Below are positions 16,858 to 25,228 of a stretch of 64,000 nt of DNA, piece by piece (positions within the stretch are counted from its first letter, which is position 1; each line of letters starts with the position of its first letter). Origin of the DNA: Oscillospiraceae bacterium (GTDB lineage Bacteria > Bacillota > Clostridia > Oscillospirales > Oscillospiraceae); assembly GCA_015068225.1 (NCBI GenBank), contig SVKX01000005.1, positions 27,516 to 91,515 on the forward strand, read 5' to 3'. The translations under genes were made by a program, and so were the position numbers. The notes under the pieces are model-generated. The model was not told the DNA's origin and did not search any database. It saw only the letters and a list, made by a program, of their open reading frames with translations.

Positions 16858-16887
16858 AAAAGTCATCCCAACCGGGATGGCTTTTTC
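16858..16887. terminator. Second terminator after the tRNA-Val tail copy
   Basis: Stem AGTCATCCC / GGGATGGCT with a T5CT3 tail on the plus strand; also T-rich on the minus strand, where it would end the AEC transporter transcript. Confidence 0.75.
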
Positions 16888-16965
16888 TTTCTTGCCCGGC
16901 ATTTGGAGAAAACCTGTCTCCATATGATCCATGGGAATAGGGCAAATATGTGTTACAGATTGGAT

Positions 16966-17916
16966 TTACCCCGCCTTCATAAGCATATCGAACAGCATGA
17001 AGATCACGGGGATGGAAATACAGGAAAGAACATGGGATACCAGAGCCATGCCTGCGGCAGCAGAGGTATCCAGTCCGTATGCGCTGGGGATCACAACACT
17101 GTTCAGGCCAAGGGGCATTGCCAGCGCGCAGATCATACAAAGGGCAAGCTCATAGGAGACAGGAACAAGGGCCAAAATGCCCAGGGCGATCAACGGGATG
17201 ATCACAAGACGAATTATGGATAAAATATAGACCATGCCGTTTTTTGCAGCTGCCTTCAGGTCTATGGATGCAATGGTGATGCCGGTGAGCAGCATGGCCA
17301 TGGGGGACATGCAATTTCCCAATGTGGTAAAGGCAGAACTTAAAAAGGAGGGAATCGGCAGCCCTGTCAGACCGAGCACCGCGCCTAGAATCATTCCGAT
17401 AAACATAGGATTCAGCAGGTTGGAAAGTCCGCTGAGAAAGCTTGACCGGCCACCCTTGGGCGGCATCAGCAGGTAAGGTGCGCCCCAGACATAGATAAAG
17501 ATCCACAGGGGCAGAGAAAACACCATGTACTCCATAAACAGATCCGGAAAGAGGGCGGCGACTACCGCGTTTCCCATAAAGCCAAAGTTGGCAAAGGCCA
17601 GACCGTAGGTGTAGATGTTCCGCAAATACCGGTCCTTGGTGAGAGAACGGGAGATCAGAACTGCCAGAGGTGCTGCGATGGAGATTACCAGCAGACCGCA
17701 GAGAAAATACTGTCCGGCATAGCCGATCTGGTCTGCAGAGAAGTTTTGAGAAAATGTGCCCAGCGCCAGTGCCGGAATAAACACATTGTTTTCCAGCTTG
17801 GACAGAAGATTTGCACCTTCAGCAGGGATGATTCTTCTTTTCGTAAGGAAGAATCCGATAAATATCAGCAAAAGCAGGAATGCCATTTGACTGAGTGTGG
17901 ATGTAAACAGGCCCAT
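16966..17916 (-). CDS. AEC family transporter
   Basis: 316 residues, ten predicted membrane helices, matching the auxin efflux carrier/malate permease family (MleP-like). Typical features are the N-terminal QMAFLLLLIFIGFFLTKRRIIP, the NPMFIGMILG loop after the fourth or fifth helix, and GLNSVVIPSAYGLDTSAAAGMALVSHVLSCISIPV near the end. Members move organic anions or auxin-like acids; the substrate cannot be told. GGAGGG precedes the ATG. Confidence 0.9.
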   Translation of the reverse strand: MGLFTSTLSQMAFLLLLIFIGFFLTKRRIIPAEGANLLSKLENNVFIPALALGTFSQNFSADQIGYAGQYFLCGLLVISIAAPLAVLISRSLTKDRYLRNIYTYGLAFANFGFMGNAVVAALFPDLFMEYMVFSLPLWIFIYVWGAPYLLMPPKGGRSSFLSGLSNLLNPMFIGMILGAVLGLTGLPIPSFLSSAFTTLGNCMSPMAMLLTGITIASIDLKAAAKNGMVYILSIIRLVIIPLIALGILALVPVSYELALCMICALAMPLGLNSVVIPSAYGLDTSAAAGMALVSHVLSCISIPVIFMLFDMLMKAG

Positions 17917-17969
17917 AACGTCCCTCCGTCAACAAGAACAAATGAGTTTTTGCATTATTTTTCCAATTC

Positions 17970-17997
17970 ATTGTAGCAGATGGTGTTTTTTTGTCAA
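17970..17997 (-). promoter_or_regulatory. AEC transporter promoter
   Basis: Minus strand TTGACA (17992-17997), 16 bp spacer, TACAAT (17970-17975), with TGC before the -10. The remaining bases to 18191 hold no further signal that I recognise. Confidence 0.75.
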
Positions 17998-18191
17998 TAA
18001 TCTTATACATTCTCAATCGGCCAAGTGAATTGAAAAATAAAGGAAAGTATAGTATTCTAAAAAAGCCAATCCTATTTGGGAGACCATAGACGGTATCGTT
18101 TACCATTTGTTCACGTTTTACGGTAGAAAAATTAATGTTTTACCTGTTAAATTAGGGTATCTGTTTTTAAAATGTGCAGGGAGGAAACGCA

Positions 18192-20915
18192 ATGCTTCAG
18201 CTTACAAATATCTGCAAGCAGTATAAAACAGGCGAACTGGTCCAGCGGGCGCTGGATGATGTTTCTGTCAATCTGCGGGATAATGAATTTGTTGCCATTC
18301 TGGGTCCCTCCGGCTCCGGAAAGACCACACTTTTGAATGTTATCGGCGGCTTGGACCGCTATGACAGGGGAGATCTGATCATTAATGGTATCTCCACCAA
18401 AAAATACAAGGACCGGGATTGGGACTCTTACCGCAACCATACCATCGGCTTTGTGTTTCAAAGTTATAACCTTATTCCCCACCAGTCCATTCTTGCCAAT
18501 GTGGAGCTGGCGCTCACCATTTCCGGCATCAAGCGAAAAGAAAGGCGCCAGCGGGCAAAGCGGGCACTGGAACAGGTGGGGCTGGGGAATCAGCTTCACA
18601 AAAAGCCGAACCAGATGTCCGGCGGTCAGATGCAGCGGGTGGCCATTGCCCGGGCACTCATCAACAATCCAGATATCCTTCTTGCGGATGAGCCTACTGG
18701 TGCGTTGGACACAGAAACCAGCGTGCAGGTCATGGAGCTTCTGAAAGAGGTGGCAAAGGACCGGCTCGTGGTCATGGTCACCCATAATCCGGAATTGGCG
18801 GAAACCTATGCTACCCGTATTGTCAAGCTTCGTGACGGCAGGATCACCGATGATTCCGATCCCTTTGCTGTGGATACTTCCAAAACCGATCCGCCGAAGC
18901 ATAAAAACATGGGCAGATCCTCCATGTCTTTTTTTACCGCACTGGCGCTCAGCTTTAACAACCTGCGGACCAAGAAGGCACGGACGCTGCTGACCTCCTT
19001 TGCCGGCAGCATCGGCATTATCGGTATTGCGGCGATTCTGGCGCTGTCTACCGGTGTGAATGCTTATATTGACAGCATTCAAAAAGACACCATGACCTCC
19101 TATCCCATTTCCATTCAGGCTCAGACGGTGGACCTGAGCGGGATTATGTCAGAAATGGCCATGACCGGGGGCGCGATTGGGGAAGCAGATCATGCCTTGG
19201 ACGGCGTGTATTCAGACCCTACGGCACTGGAGATCGTTTCCTCCATGACCAGCTCCATTACAGAGAATAACCTGACGGCGTTCAAGAAGTATTTGGATGA
19301 CCCGGCCAGTGAGATTCGCCCCTATCTGGGAGAAAACGGCGTGGTTTACTCCTATGCTACCAAATTCAGCGTATTTACCTACGATCCGGAGGATGCGCTG
19401 GTCAATACGGATGGCAGCACCATCAACGGCAATATGGGCATGGGTGGCGCCTCCGGCATGAACGGCAGCATGAGTATGATGGCGGGGATGAGCAATAACG
19501 GCTTCTCCCAGATCGTGCCGGGACAGAATGGTGAGCTGATCAGCCCTGCGGTTATGGATTATTACGATTTGGTGTACGGTGCATGGCCTGCTGCCTATAA
19601 TGAGGTGGTGCTGGTGCTCAACAAAAACCATGAAATTGCTGCAAGCACCCTGTACCAGTTGGGCATTCTGCCGGTCTCCGAGTACGAGGAGATCGTAGAC
19701 AAGATCACTGCGGGAGAAAAGGTGGAGCTGGAGGCCCGGAAGTGGAGCTATCAGGATATCTGCGAAAAGAAGTTCTACCTGATCCCTGAGAGCGATTTTT
19801 ATGTGGAAAATGAAAAGGGCACCTTTGACTATGTGGCCCGGGACAATCCGGAGATCGAAAAGCTTCTTGACGAGGCCGTGGAGCTGAAGATCACCGGCGT
19901 CATCAGCCCTGCGGAGGATGCCACGGGCATTGCGATCCGGCAGACCCTGGGCTATACGAAGGCGCTGACAGATCACATTATTGCGCGCACCGGTGCCTCT
20001 GCGGTGGTTAAGGCCCAGAAGGAAAGCCCCAAGATCAATGTGGTCAGCGGTTTGGATTTCAGCCCTGCCGATGACGCAGCCAAGGCGGAAAATGCCAGAA
20101 TTTATGTAGCCAATCTGGGCATTTCCGACAAGGCCGCGCTGTACAAGAATATGATCAGCTCCATGGGCCCCATGGATCCCACCATGGCCGGCCAGCTGGC
20201 GGCCATGGGAGAGGCGCAGATGGCAGCCATGCTGGATCAGCTTATGCTGACTGTGGATGAGTCGGCGCTGCTGCGGATCTACGATGCGTATATCTCTACC
20301 GGGACTTATGAGGAGAACATGGAAGGCTTTGGCGTGGTGAACTATGACGCGCCCTCCTCCATCAGCATCTATGCAGACAGCTTTGAGGATAAGGATGCCA
20401 TTTCTGAGTGTATTGAGCGCTACAATGCCTCTGCCACAGAGGAAAACCAGATCACTTACACAGATACGGTGGCGCTGCTGATGTCCTCTGTTACTACCAT
20501 CGTCAATGTGATCTCCTATGTACTGATCGCGTTTGTGTCTGTGTCGCTGGTGGTTTCCTCTATCATGATCGGCATTATCACCTATATCTCTGTGCTGGAG
20601 CGCACCAAGGAGATCGGCATCCTGCGTGCCATTGGTGCATCCAAGAGTAATATTGCTCAGGTATTTACCGCGGAGACCTTTATTGTGGGCCTGTGTGCGG
20701 GCCTGATCGGTATTGGAGTCACCATGCTTCTGCTGATTCCCGGAAACGCCATTATCCATGCCCTTACCGGTTCTGAGAATGTCAACGCCATGCTGCCCGC
20801 AGGCGGCGCGGTGATCCTTGTGATCCTCAGCGTTGTGCTGACCCTGATCGGCGGCTGGATCCCCTCTAAAAAGGCTGCAAAGAAAGATCCGGTCACTGCA
20901 CTGAGAACAGAATAA
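18192..20915 (+). CDS. ABC transporter, fused ATPase and FtsX-type permease
   Basis: A 907-residue MacB-type protein. Residues 1-220 are an ATPase with Walker A GPSGSGKT (38-45), signature MSGGQMQRVAIARAL and Walker B ILLADEPTGALD. A membrane helix follows at about 265-285 (GIIGIAAILALSTGVNAYI). Then comes an about 480-residue extracytoplasmic domain, and three C-terminal helices with the FtsX pattern LERTKEIGILRAIGASKSNI. Such fusions export peptides, toxins or lipoproteins, or respond to antimicrobial peptides. No partner or two-component genes adjoin. ATG 18192 has GGGAGGAAA upstream. Confidence 0.9.
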   Translation: MLQLTNICKQYKTGELVQRALDDVSVNLRDNEFVAILGPSGSGKTTLLNVIGGLDRYDRGDLIINGISTKKYKDRDWDSYRNHTIGFVFQSYNLIPHQSILANVELALTISGIKRKERRQRAKRALEQVGLGNQLHKKPNQMSGGQMQRVAIARALINNPDILLADEPTGALDTETSVQVMELLKEVAKDRLVVMVTHNPELAETYATRIVKLRDGRITDDSDPFAVDTSKTDPPKHKNMGRSSMSFFTALALSFNNLRTKKARTLLTSFAGSIGIIGIAAILALSTGVNAYIDSIQKDTMTSYPISIQAQTVDLSGIMSEMAMTGGAIGEADHALDGVYSDPTALEIVSSMTSSITENNLTAFKKYLDDPASEIRPYLGENGVVYSYATKFSVFTYDPEDALVNTDGSTINGNMGMGGASGMNGSMSMMAGMSNNGFSQIVPGQNGELISPAVMDYYDLVYGAWPAAYNEVVLVLNKNHEIAASTLYQLGILPVSEYEEIVDKITAGEKVELEARKWSYQDICEKKFYLIPESDFYVENEKGTFDYVARDNPEIEKLLDEAVELKITGVISPAEDATGIAIRQTLGYTKALTDHIIARTGASAVVKAQKESPKINVVSGLDFSPADDAAKAENARIYVANLGISDKAALYKNMISSMGPMDPTMAGQLAAMGEAQMAAMLDQLMLTVDESALLRIYDAYISTGTYEENMEGFGVVNYDAPSSISIYADSFEDKDAISECIERYNASATEENQITYTDTVALLMSSVTTIVNVISYVLIAFVSVSLVVSSIMIGIITYISVLERTKEIGILRAIGASKSNIAQVFTAETFIVGLCAGLIGIGVTMLLLIPGNAIIHALTGSENVNAMLPAGGAVILVILSVVLTLIGGWIPSKKAAKKDPVTALRTE

Positions 20916-20917
20916 AA

Positions 20918-20947
20918 AGAAGCCCGCTCCCTCAGGAGCGGGCTTTT
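20918..20947. terminator. Bidirectional terminator between ABC and GH2 genes
   Basis: Stem AAGCCCGCTCC / GGAGCGGGCTT, loop CTCA, T-rich on both strands. Confidence 0.85.
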
Positions 20948-20952
20948 CGTAA

Positions 20953-23196
20953 TTATTTCTTAGGCTTTTTGATTTTGTTAAGCTGTTCGTTCAGATCCAA
21001 CAGCTGTTCCTTGGTCATGTTGATGTTCATCATGCCCAGCATGCTGGTCAGACGCAGGACGGTAAAGCCGCCCATCATCTGCATCATGCCATCATTGATC
21101 TCAAAGCCACCCATGGCCTTATCGCCCTTCTTGGGCATCATCTTGGCCATCATGCCGGCGAAGAGAAGCTTGCCCCGGACGGTCGCCAGAACATCGCTCA
21201 TCTTGTCGTTCAGGGACAGATAGCCTTCCTTCTCGGTGATGTCGAACCAGTTCAGCACCGCTCCTTTTTCCTTCAGACGGTAAGCCTCGTTGAAGGTATC
21301 TACCTTGCAGATGACGCTCTCATCCTTCAGCTCGCCGGCAACAGCGACCAGCTTGGTGGTACCGGCGTTGGGAACTTCGAAGTAGAAGAAGGGCAGACCG
21401 TTGTTTTCCTGGACACCCAGGGAAACGCCGTTGGCAAACAGCTCCACAGTGGGCTGGTTGGAGTAAACGGTTACCTTGGTCACATCCTCTACCCGGTCCA
21501 CATACCGCTTGCCGCACAGGTGGACCATGGGCTCGGGATTCAGCCATGCCTTATAGGCAAAGAAGGAATCCTTCTTGTACTTGCGGTCAAAGGTCATCAG
21601 ACCCTTGTGATTCTGGCCATTCTCGCCGCCCTCAGCACGGGCATCCGCGCCAAAGTCAAACATATTCCACACGTGTGTGGCCCACAGATAGGGACGGGTA
21701 TGGATCTGCCTGATCAGTTCTTCGTGGTAATAGGCCTGATATTCCTCGGTATAGTCGCCCTGGATCGGCTTGGAGGTGTGCCAGTTCAGTGCTTCACAGC
21801 CGTACTCGGAAATGCCGATGGGCTGGCGGGGATACTTGGTATGGAAATCGTCGAACCAGGGACCGTTCATAGAGGTGTCGCCGCCGTACCAGCCAAAATA
21901 GTGGTTGTAGGACACGGTGTCGGGGATACGGACGTACTCTTCGTCCATGCTGCACATGGAAACAACAGCCATGGTGGTCAGGCGGGTCTTGTCCATCTCG
22001 TGGCACAGATCATTCAGGATATGGTGGTTCTCCAACAGGTCGGGATCCTTAGGGTTCTTCATGGTGATCTCGTTGGAAAGTCCCCAAACCACGATAGAGG
22101 GGTGGTTATAATTCTGGATGATCAGTTCCTTCATCTGGCTGATGGTGTTTTCCCGGCCGGTAGCCATGTGCTGGGAAATATAGGGGATCTCAGCCCAGAT
22201 CACCATGCCCCGCTCGTCGCACAGATCATAGAAATACTGGTCGTGCTGATAGTGGGCAAGGCGGATGGTGGTAGCGCCCACTTCGCAGATCAGATCCATG
22301 TCTTCCTCGTGGTGCTCAGGCAGAAGGGCATTGCCGATGCCCCACCGGTCCTGATGGCGGGAAACGCCACGCAGGGGATATTCTTCACCGTTAAGGATGA
22401 AGCCCTTTTCAGGGTCGATGGAGAAGCTGCGGCAGCCAAAACGGGTAGAAATATTATCCAGGATTTCCTTGCCCTCCACCAGATTGACCTCGCAGGTGTA
22501 CAGGTAGGGATCCTTGCGGCCATGCCACTTGTGGGCACCCTCGATCACGCAGGAGAATTTGCTCTCCTCGCTGACGGCGTTGGCAACGGCGTTGCCCTCA
22601 GCGTCCACGATGGTGTACTGGAAGTACTGACCCTGCTTCATATCCTTCGTGTAGACCTGAACCTCTACATTGGCATTGTCGCCGTCCATTACAGGGGTCA
22701 CTTGAATGCCGGGGCCACCGTAGTAGTCCAGATCAAAATGGGAGGCGGAAACGCCAATGATGTTCACATTCCGGTACAGACCGCCGTAGAAGGTGAAGTC
22801 CGCGACCTGAGGATAGACTGTGGTGCTGGGGGCATTGTCCACGGCGATGACGATCATAGTCTTCTGGGCAATGGCATCGGTGATGTCGCAGCGCCAGGTG
22901 GAGTAGCCACCGTCGTGATGGGCATACTTTTTACCGCCTACATACAGGTCGGCAGAGGAGTTGGCACCCTGAATCTCAATGTAGTAGCGCTCAGCCTCGG
23001 GGAGCTCTTCTTTGTCCAGTTCCTTGGCATAGATGGCAGTACCCCGGTAGTAGTCGTTGCCGCCGTCCTGACCGTCCAGCGCGTTCCAGGAATGGGGCAG
23101 GTTCACAAAGTCCCACTTGCTGTCGATAGAAGAGGGGATCTCAGTGGTCTGCTTGGTAAAGGCCCATTTGTGGTTGATGTTAGTAACGGTTCTCAA
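20953..23196 (-). CDS. Glycoside hydrolase family 2 (beta-galactosidase/beta-glucuronidase type)
   Basis: About 747 residues. The GH2 sugar-binding domain covers about 1-170 (WDFVNLPHSWN, YYRGTAIYAKEL), followed by an Ig-like domain and a TIM barrel. The acid/base is Glu376 in VVWGLSNE and the nucleophile is Glu464 in PIGISEYGCEALNWH. Hydrolysis of beta-galactosides or glucuronides is likely but not resolved. The C-terminal 110 residues are Met-rich (AGMMAKMM, DGMMQMMGGF, MLGMMNINM) and end in a basic tail. TTG 23196 is the start, with AGGAGG 7 bases upstream. No signal peptide, so it acts on imported sugar. Confidence 0.9.
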   Translation of the reverse strand: MRTVTNINHKWAFTKQTTEIPSSIDSKWDFVNLPHSWNALDGQDGGNDYYRGTAIYAKELDKEELPEAERYYIEIQGANSSADLYVGGKKYAHHDGGYSTWRCDITDAIAQKTMIVIAVDNAPSTTVYPQVADFTFYGGLYRNVNIIGVSASHFDLDYYGGPGIQVTPVMDGDNANVEVQVYTKDMKQGQYFQYTIVDAEGNAVANAVSEESKFSCVIEGAHKWHGRKDPYLYTCEVNLVEGKEILDNISTRFGCRSFSIDPEKGFILNGEEYPLRGVSRHQDRWGIGNALLPEHHEEDMDLICEVGATTIRLAHYQHDQYFYDLCDERGMVIWAEIPYISQHMATGRENTISQMKELIIQNYNHPSIVVWGLSNEITMKNPKDPDLLENHHILNDLCHEMDKTRLTTMAVVSMCSMDEEYVRIPDTVSYNHYFGWYGGDTSMNGPWFDDFHTKYPRQPIGISEYGCEALNWHTSKPIQGDYTEEYQAYYHEELIRQIHTRPYLWATHVWNMFDFGADARAEGGENGQNHKGLMTFDRKYKKDSFFAYKAWLNPEPMVHLCGKRYVDRVEDVTKVTVYSNQPTVELFANGVSLGVQENNGLPFFYFEVPNAGTTKLVAVAGELKDESVICKVDTFNEAYRLKEKGAVLNWFDITEKEGYLSLNDKMSDVLATVRGKLLFAGMMAKMMPKKGDKAMGGFEINDGMMQMMGGFTVLRLTSMLGMMNINMTKEQLLDLNEQLNKIKKPKK

Positions 23197-23278
23197 ATGT
23201 CGTTCCTCCTGTATGTAAAATTGTTTTTTGTCCGTAGAATAACGAGAAAACTCTGACCATATCAAAGTCTCTTTTTGT

Positions 23279-23307
23279 ATTTTATAACATTTTCTTTGCT
23301 TTTACAA
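23279..23307 (-). promoter_or_regulatory. GH2 gene promoter
   Basis: Minus strand TTGTAA (23302-23307), 17 bp spacer, TAAAAT (23279-23284). Confidence 0.6.
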
Positions 23308-23341
23308 TGGGGTATTTTTGGGAATTTTTCAAAAAAGAGAT

Positions 23342-23373
23342 AAAAAAAGCAGGAAAACCACCGGTTTTCCTGC
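23342..23373 (-). terminator. Terminator of the lipoprotein gene
   Basis: 11 bp stem GCAGGAAAACC / GGTTTTCCTGC followed on the minus strand by T7. Confidence 0.8.
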
Positions 23374-23408
23374 GGAGTTATTCTTAACCATTCAAGCTTC
23401 TGCGTGTG

Positions 23409-23828
23409 TCAGTCGCTGGGATTGGCGTAAATCAGTTTGGAAAAAGCAGAGGCTTCTTCATAGATCATGCGGTACCATGGCCCAGTGCCCACACGGAAAA
23501 ACATATTGCAGGAATGGTGCAGGGTGATCTCAGTGCCGTCTTGCAAGGTGTATGTAATCTGCCAACCGCCGCCAGCATATTCATCGGGATTCTCGGGAAA
23601 TTCGCTGTCCAATGTTAGATTTTCAATGTAATCTGTCACAGAGCGGATCTTCGCAGGGTCTGTATAAACTCTGGCATATACATCGCTTTCCGGAAAATGG
23701 GAAACCGTTACCTTTGCCACATTTTTTGGGGAGACCAATTCCTGCCCCTTAACGGTGGTATCCTTTGTGCAGGCGCACAGGGACAGGACCAGAACAGCGG
23801 TCAGAAGAAAAAACAGAACTTTTTTCAT
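23409..23828 (-). CDS. Putative lipoprotein, unknown function
   Basis: 139 residues. The N terminus MKKVLFFLLTAVLVLSLCAC is a lipoprotein signal with lipobox LSLC. The mature part is one small beta-rich domain: VAKVTVSHFPE, then VYTDPAKIRSVTDYIENL and WQITYTLQDGTEITL. The same arrangement (VTxVTV, YTxxxKxRxVxxYL, YxDG) occurs in the lipoprotein at 36970-37395, so they are probably paralogues. AGGAGG precedes the ATG. Single gene with its own terminator. Confidence 0.82.
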   Translation of the reverse strand: MKKVLFFLLTAVLVLSLCACTKDTTVKGQELVSPKNVAKVTVSHFPESDVYARVYTDPAKIRSVTDYIENLTLDSEFPENPDEYAGGGWQITYTLQDGTEITLHHSCNMFFRVGTGPWYRMIYEEASAFSKLIYANPSD

Positions 23829-23895
23829 TTTTCATTCCTCCTCAAAAAAGCTTCTACCTATATAACGGACAAACAGGGGATTTTGCTCGCTAAAA

Positions 23896-23945
23896 AAGAG
23901 GATAAGGGATTTAACTGAATCAAAGTTGCGCTTAATCCATCGCTC
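23896..23945 (-). repeat. Decayed tRNA-tail element copy E
   Basis: The plus-strand text AGAGGATAAGGGATTT resembles the tRNA-Gln 3' end (AGAGGATGAGGGATTC). The following TGAATCAAAGTTGCGCT resembles the inner end of element D (TGAATCAAGGTTGCGCT). This indicates an older copy about 170 bp beyond element D. Confidence 0.6.
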
Positions 23946-24067
23946 TTTTGAAAATATTATATCATAAAGCATTATATTGTTCTACAATTTAACAATAATA
24001 ATGGGTATTGCCGGAGTTCTGTTGCAAACAAAGTGACCGCGCACTCATACCCATTCCAAAGTGAGCC
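23946..24067. other. AT-rich spacer with an inverted repeat
   Basis: No gene is seen. ATGGGTAT (24001-24008) and ATACCCAT (24047-24054) form an 8 bp inverted repeat around a 38-base interval. It may be the worn interior of the copy at 23896-23945. Confidence 0.4.
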
Positions 24068-24070
24068 GGA

Positions 24071-24162
24071 TGAGGGATTCGATTGAATCAAGGTTGCGCT
24101 CCGTCAAGCCGTCGCGCGCGGCGCTGAGTGCGCGCCGCATTTAAATGGGTTCGAATCCCTCA
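24071..24162 (-). repeat. tRNA-tail element D (tRNA-Gln)
   Basis: A 92 bp segment bounded by a perfect 12 bp inverted repeat, TGAGGGATTCGA (24071-24082) and TCGAATCCCTCA (24151-24162). These are copies of the tRNA-Gln T-arm. Read on the minus strand it has ATTTAAATGC next to one end, a GGCGC/GCGCC hairpin, CGACGGCTTGACGG and AACCTTGATT at the other, as in elements A and B. GGATGAGGGATTCGA (24068-24082) is an exact 15-base direct copy of 24218-24232 in tRNA-Gln. Confidence 0.82.
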
Positions 24163-24173
24163 CCACCACAAAT

Positions 24174-24210
24174 AAAAAATGCAGATACCCAGATAGGTAT
24201 CTGCATTTTT
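24174..24210. terminator. tRNA-Gln terminator
   Basis: Long stem AAAAAATGCAGATACC / GGTATCTGCATTTTTT; serves as a terminator on either strand. Confidence 0.85.
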
Positions 24211-24284
24211 TGGCAGAGGATGAGGGATTCGAACCCCCGCAAACGGAGTCAGAGTCCGGTGTGCTACCGTTACACTAATCCTCT
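24211..24284 (-). tRNA. tRNA-Gln (CTG)
   Basis: 74 bases with CCA encoded. Acceptor AGAGGAT / ATCCTCT, discriminator G, anticodon loop CTCTGAC (anticodon CTG), T-arm GGGGG TTCGAAT CCCTC. The first anticodon-stem pair is a mismatch. Confidence 0.92.
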
Positions 24285-24315
24285 GTATTGTTGACTCCGC
24301 ATAAGCACGGATTTC

Positions 24316-24343
24316 ATTATACGCAAAATGTGGAAAAAGTCAA
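24316..24343 (-). promoter_or_regulatory. tRNA-Gln promoter
   Basis: Minus strand TTGACT (24338-24343), 16 bp spacer, TATAAT (24316-24321). Confidence 0.8.
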
Positions 24344-24441
24344 GAAGTTTTTTTCTGAATTATAAAGTTTTTCCTGCCGGACAAATCTAGCTTGCCCGGC
24401 AGAATGGATTCTATACATAAAACTTCAAAATGGCAACTGTG

Positions 24442-24990
24442 TTACGCCTCCCAAGGAAACGGCTTGCCCTTCAGCACATGCCGGCGCATATAGCGAAAAG
24501 CCTCTTTCTCGCCCTGCTCTTTCAGCATGGTCAGCAGCAATTCCAGTTCCCGCCGGGTTTTGGGGTGCATTAGCTCCCGCTCTCTGCTTTTTTCAAAGTA
24601 GGCAAGGGCAGAACCGGCAGTATAATTCTTCCCCTGGTATACCATGCAGGCGGCCCGCCGGTCCATGACCTGCTCCACCAGATATTTTCGGGGCATGGGT
24701 ACGGATTCGTAACACCGGGTCTGGCGATTCATATCCGTCCAGTACTCGTAATGATGCCGGTTGCGGCCTTTGTGGTGCATCCATGCTTCCGAGAAACCTT
24801 TGTCTTCCCGCTCTGCGGTATTGGGGCTGCGGTTTCCCTGATAATATTTTGCGCCGGTCCAGAATTCGGTAGGGGAGTATTTGGACAGGTCATGGACCAG
24901 ACCCTGCCAGTACAGCCCCACCCGGAAACAGCCGGCCATCACAAGCAACCGGTGATGGGTTATGGTTTTGAAATGCTGCCAGACCTTCAT
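24442..24990 (-). CDS. DUF5662 family protein
   Basis: 182 residues. The family pattern is clear: MKVWQHFKTITHHR, GLVHDLSKYSPTEF, SEAWMHHKGRNRHHYEYWTD and PRKYLVEQVMDRRAA. The many conserved His and Asp residues suggest a metal-dependent HD-like fold, but no activity is known to me. Start choice: a strong promoter (-10 at 25025-25030) would start transcription near 25018, downstream of an in-frame ATG at 25026. ATG 24990, with TGAGGA upstream and the family N terminus, is therefore the true start. Confidence 0.88.
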   Translation of the reverse strand: MKVWQHFKTITHHRLLVMAGCFRVGLYWQGLVHDLSKYSPTEFWTGAKYYQGNRSPNTAEREDKGFSEAWMHHKGRNRHHYEYWTDMNRQTRCYESVPMPRKYLVEQVMDRRAACMVYQGKNYTAGSALAYFEKSRERELMHPKTRRELELLLTMLKEQGEKEAFRYMRRHVLKGKPFPWEA

Positions 24991-25024
24991 ACAAGTGTTC
25001 CTCACGGGCGTTGATTTGCATTCC

Positions 25025-25053
25025 ATTATAACCTCTTTGCACAGACTTTGCAA
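25025..25053 (-). promoter_or_regulatory. DUF5662 promoter
   Basis: Minus strand TTGCAA (25048-25053), 17 bp spacer, TATAAT (25025-25030). Confidence 0.7.
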
Positions 25054-25071
25054 GCAGGATAGAGGTTATTC

Positions 25072-25092
25072 TGGAACATCGAAAGGGACTCG
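25072..25092 (-). repeat. Direct copy of tRNA-Arg 3' end
   Basis: CGAAAGGGACTCG (25080-25092) is identical to 25237-25249 in tRNA-Arg. The bases beyond it (TGGAACAT against TGGTACGC) keep a degenerate acceptor end and CCA. Offset 157 bp. Confidence 0.8.
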
Positions 25093-25173
25093 TTTGCATT
25101 TTCGCCGACCTCGAGCCGTCGGCGGCAACGCTCGTCCGCGCTGCACGCGCTGCATTTAATTTTCCGAGTCCTT
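25080..25173 (-). repeat. tRNA-tail element C (tRNA-Arg)
   Basis: Bounded by inverted T-arm copies GGACTCG (25086-25092) and CGAGTCC (25165-25171). Read on the minus strand it has AATTAAATGCA, GCGCG repeats, a GCCGAC / GTCGGC hairpin and the end GGCGAAAATGCAAACGAG. That end is identical to the end of element B for 16 bases or more. Confidence 0.8.
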
Positions 25174-25183
25174 GGGAAGGTAT

Positions 25184-25224
25184 AAAAAATAATCCGAACC
25201 CGCAAATGTGGTTCGGATTATTCT
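25184..25224. terminator. tRNA-Arg terminator
   Basis: 13 bp stem AATAATCCGAACC / GGTTCGGATTATT, T-rich on the minus strand side. Confidence 0.8.
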
Positions 25225-25228
25225 TCTT

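Noticed and set aside
21520..23256. A 578-codon open frame antisense to the GH2 gene
   Set aside because: The GH2 frame has catalytic motifs, RBS and promoter; the antisense frame has low-complexity Val/His composition typical of a shadow.
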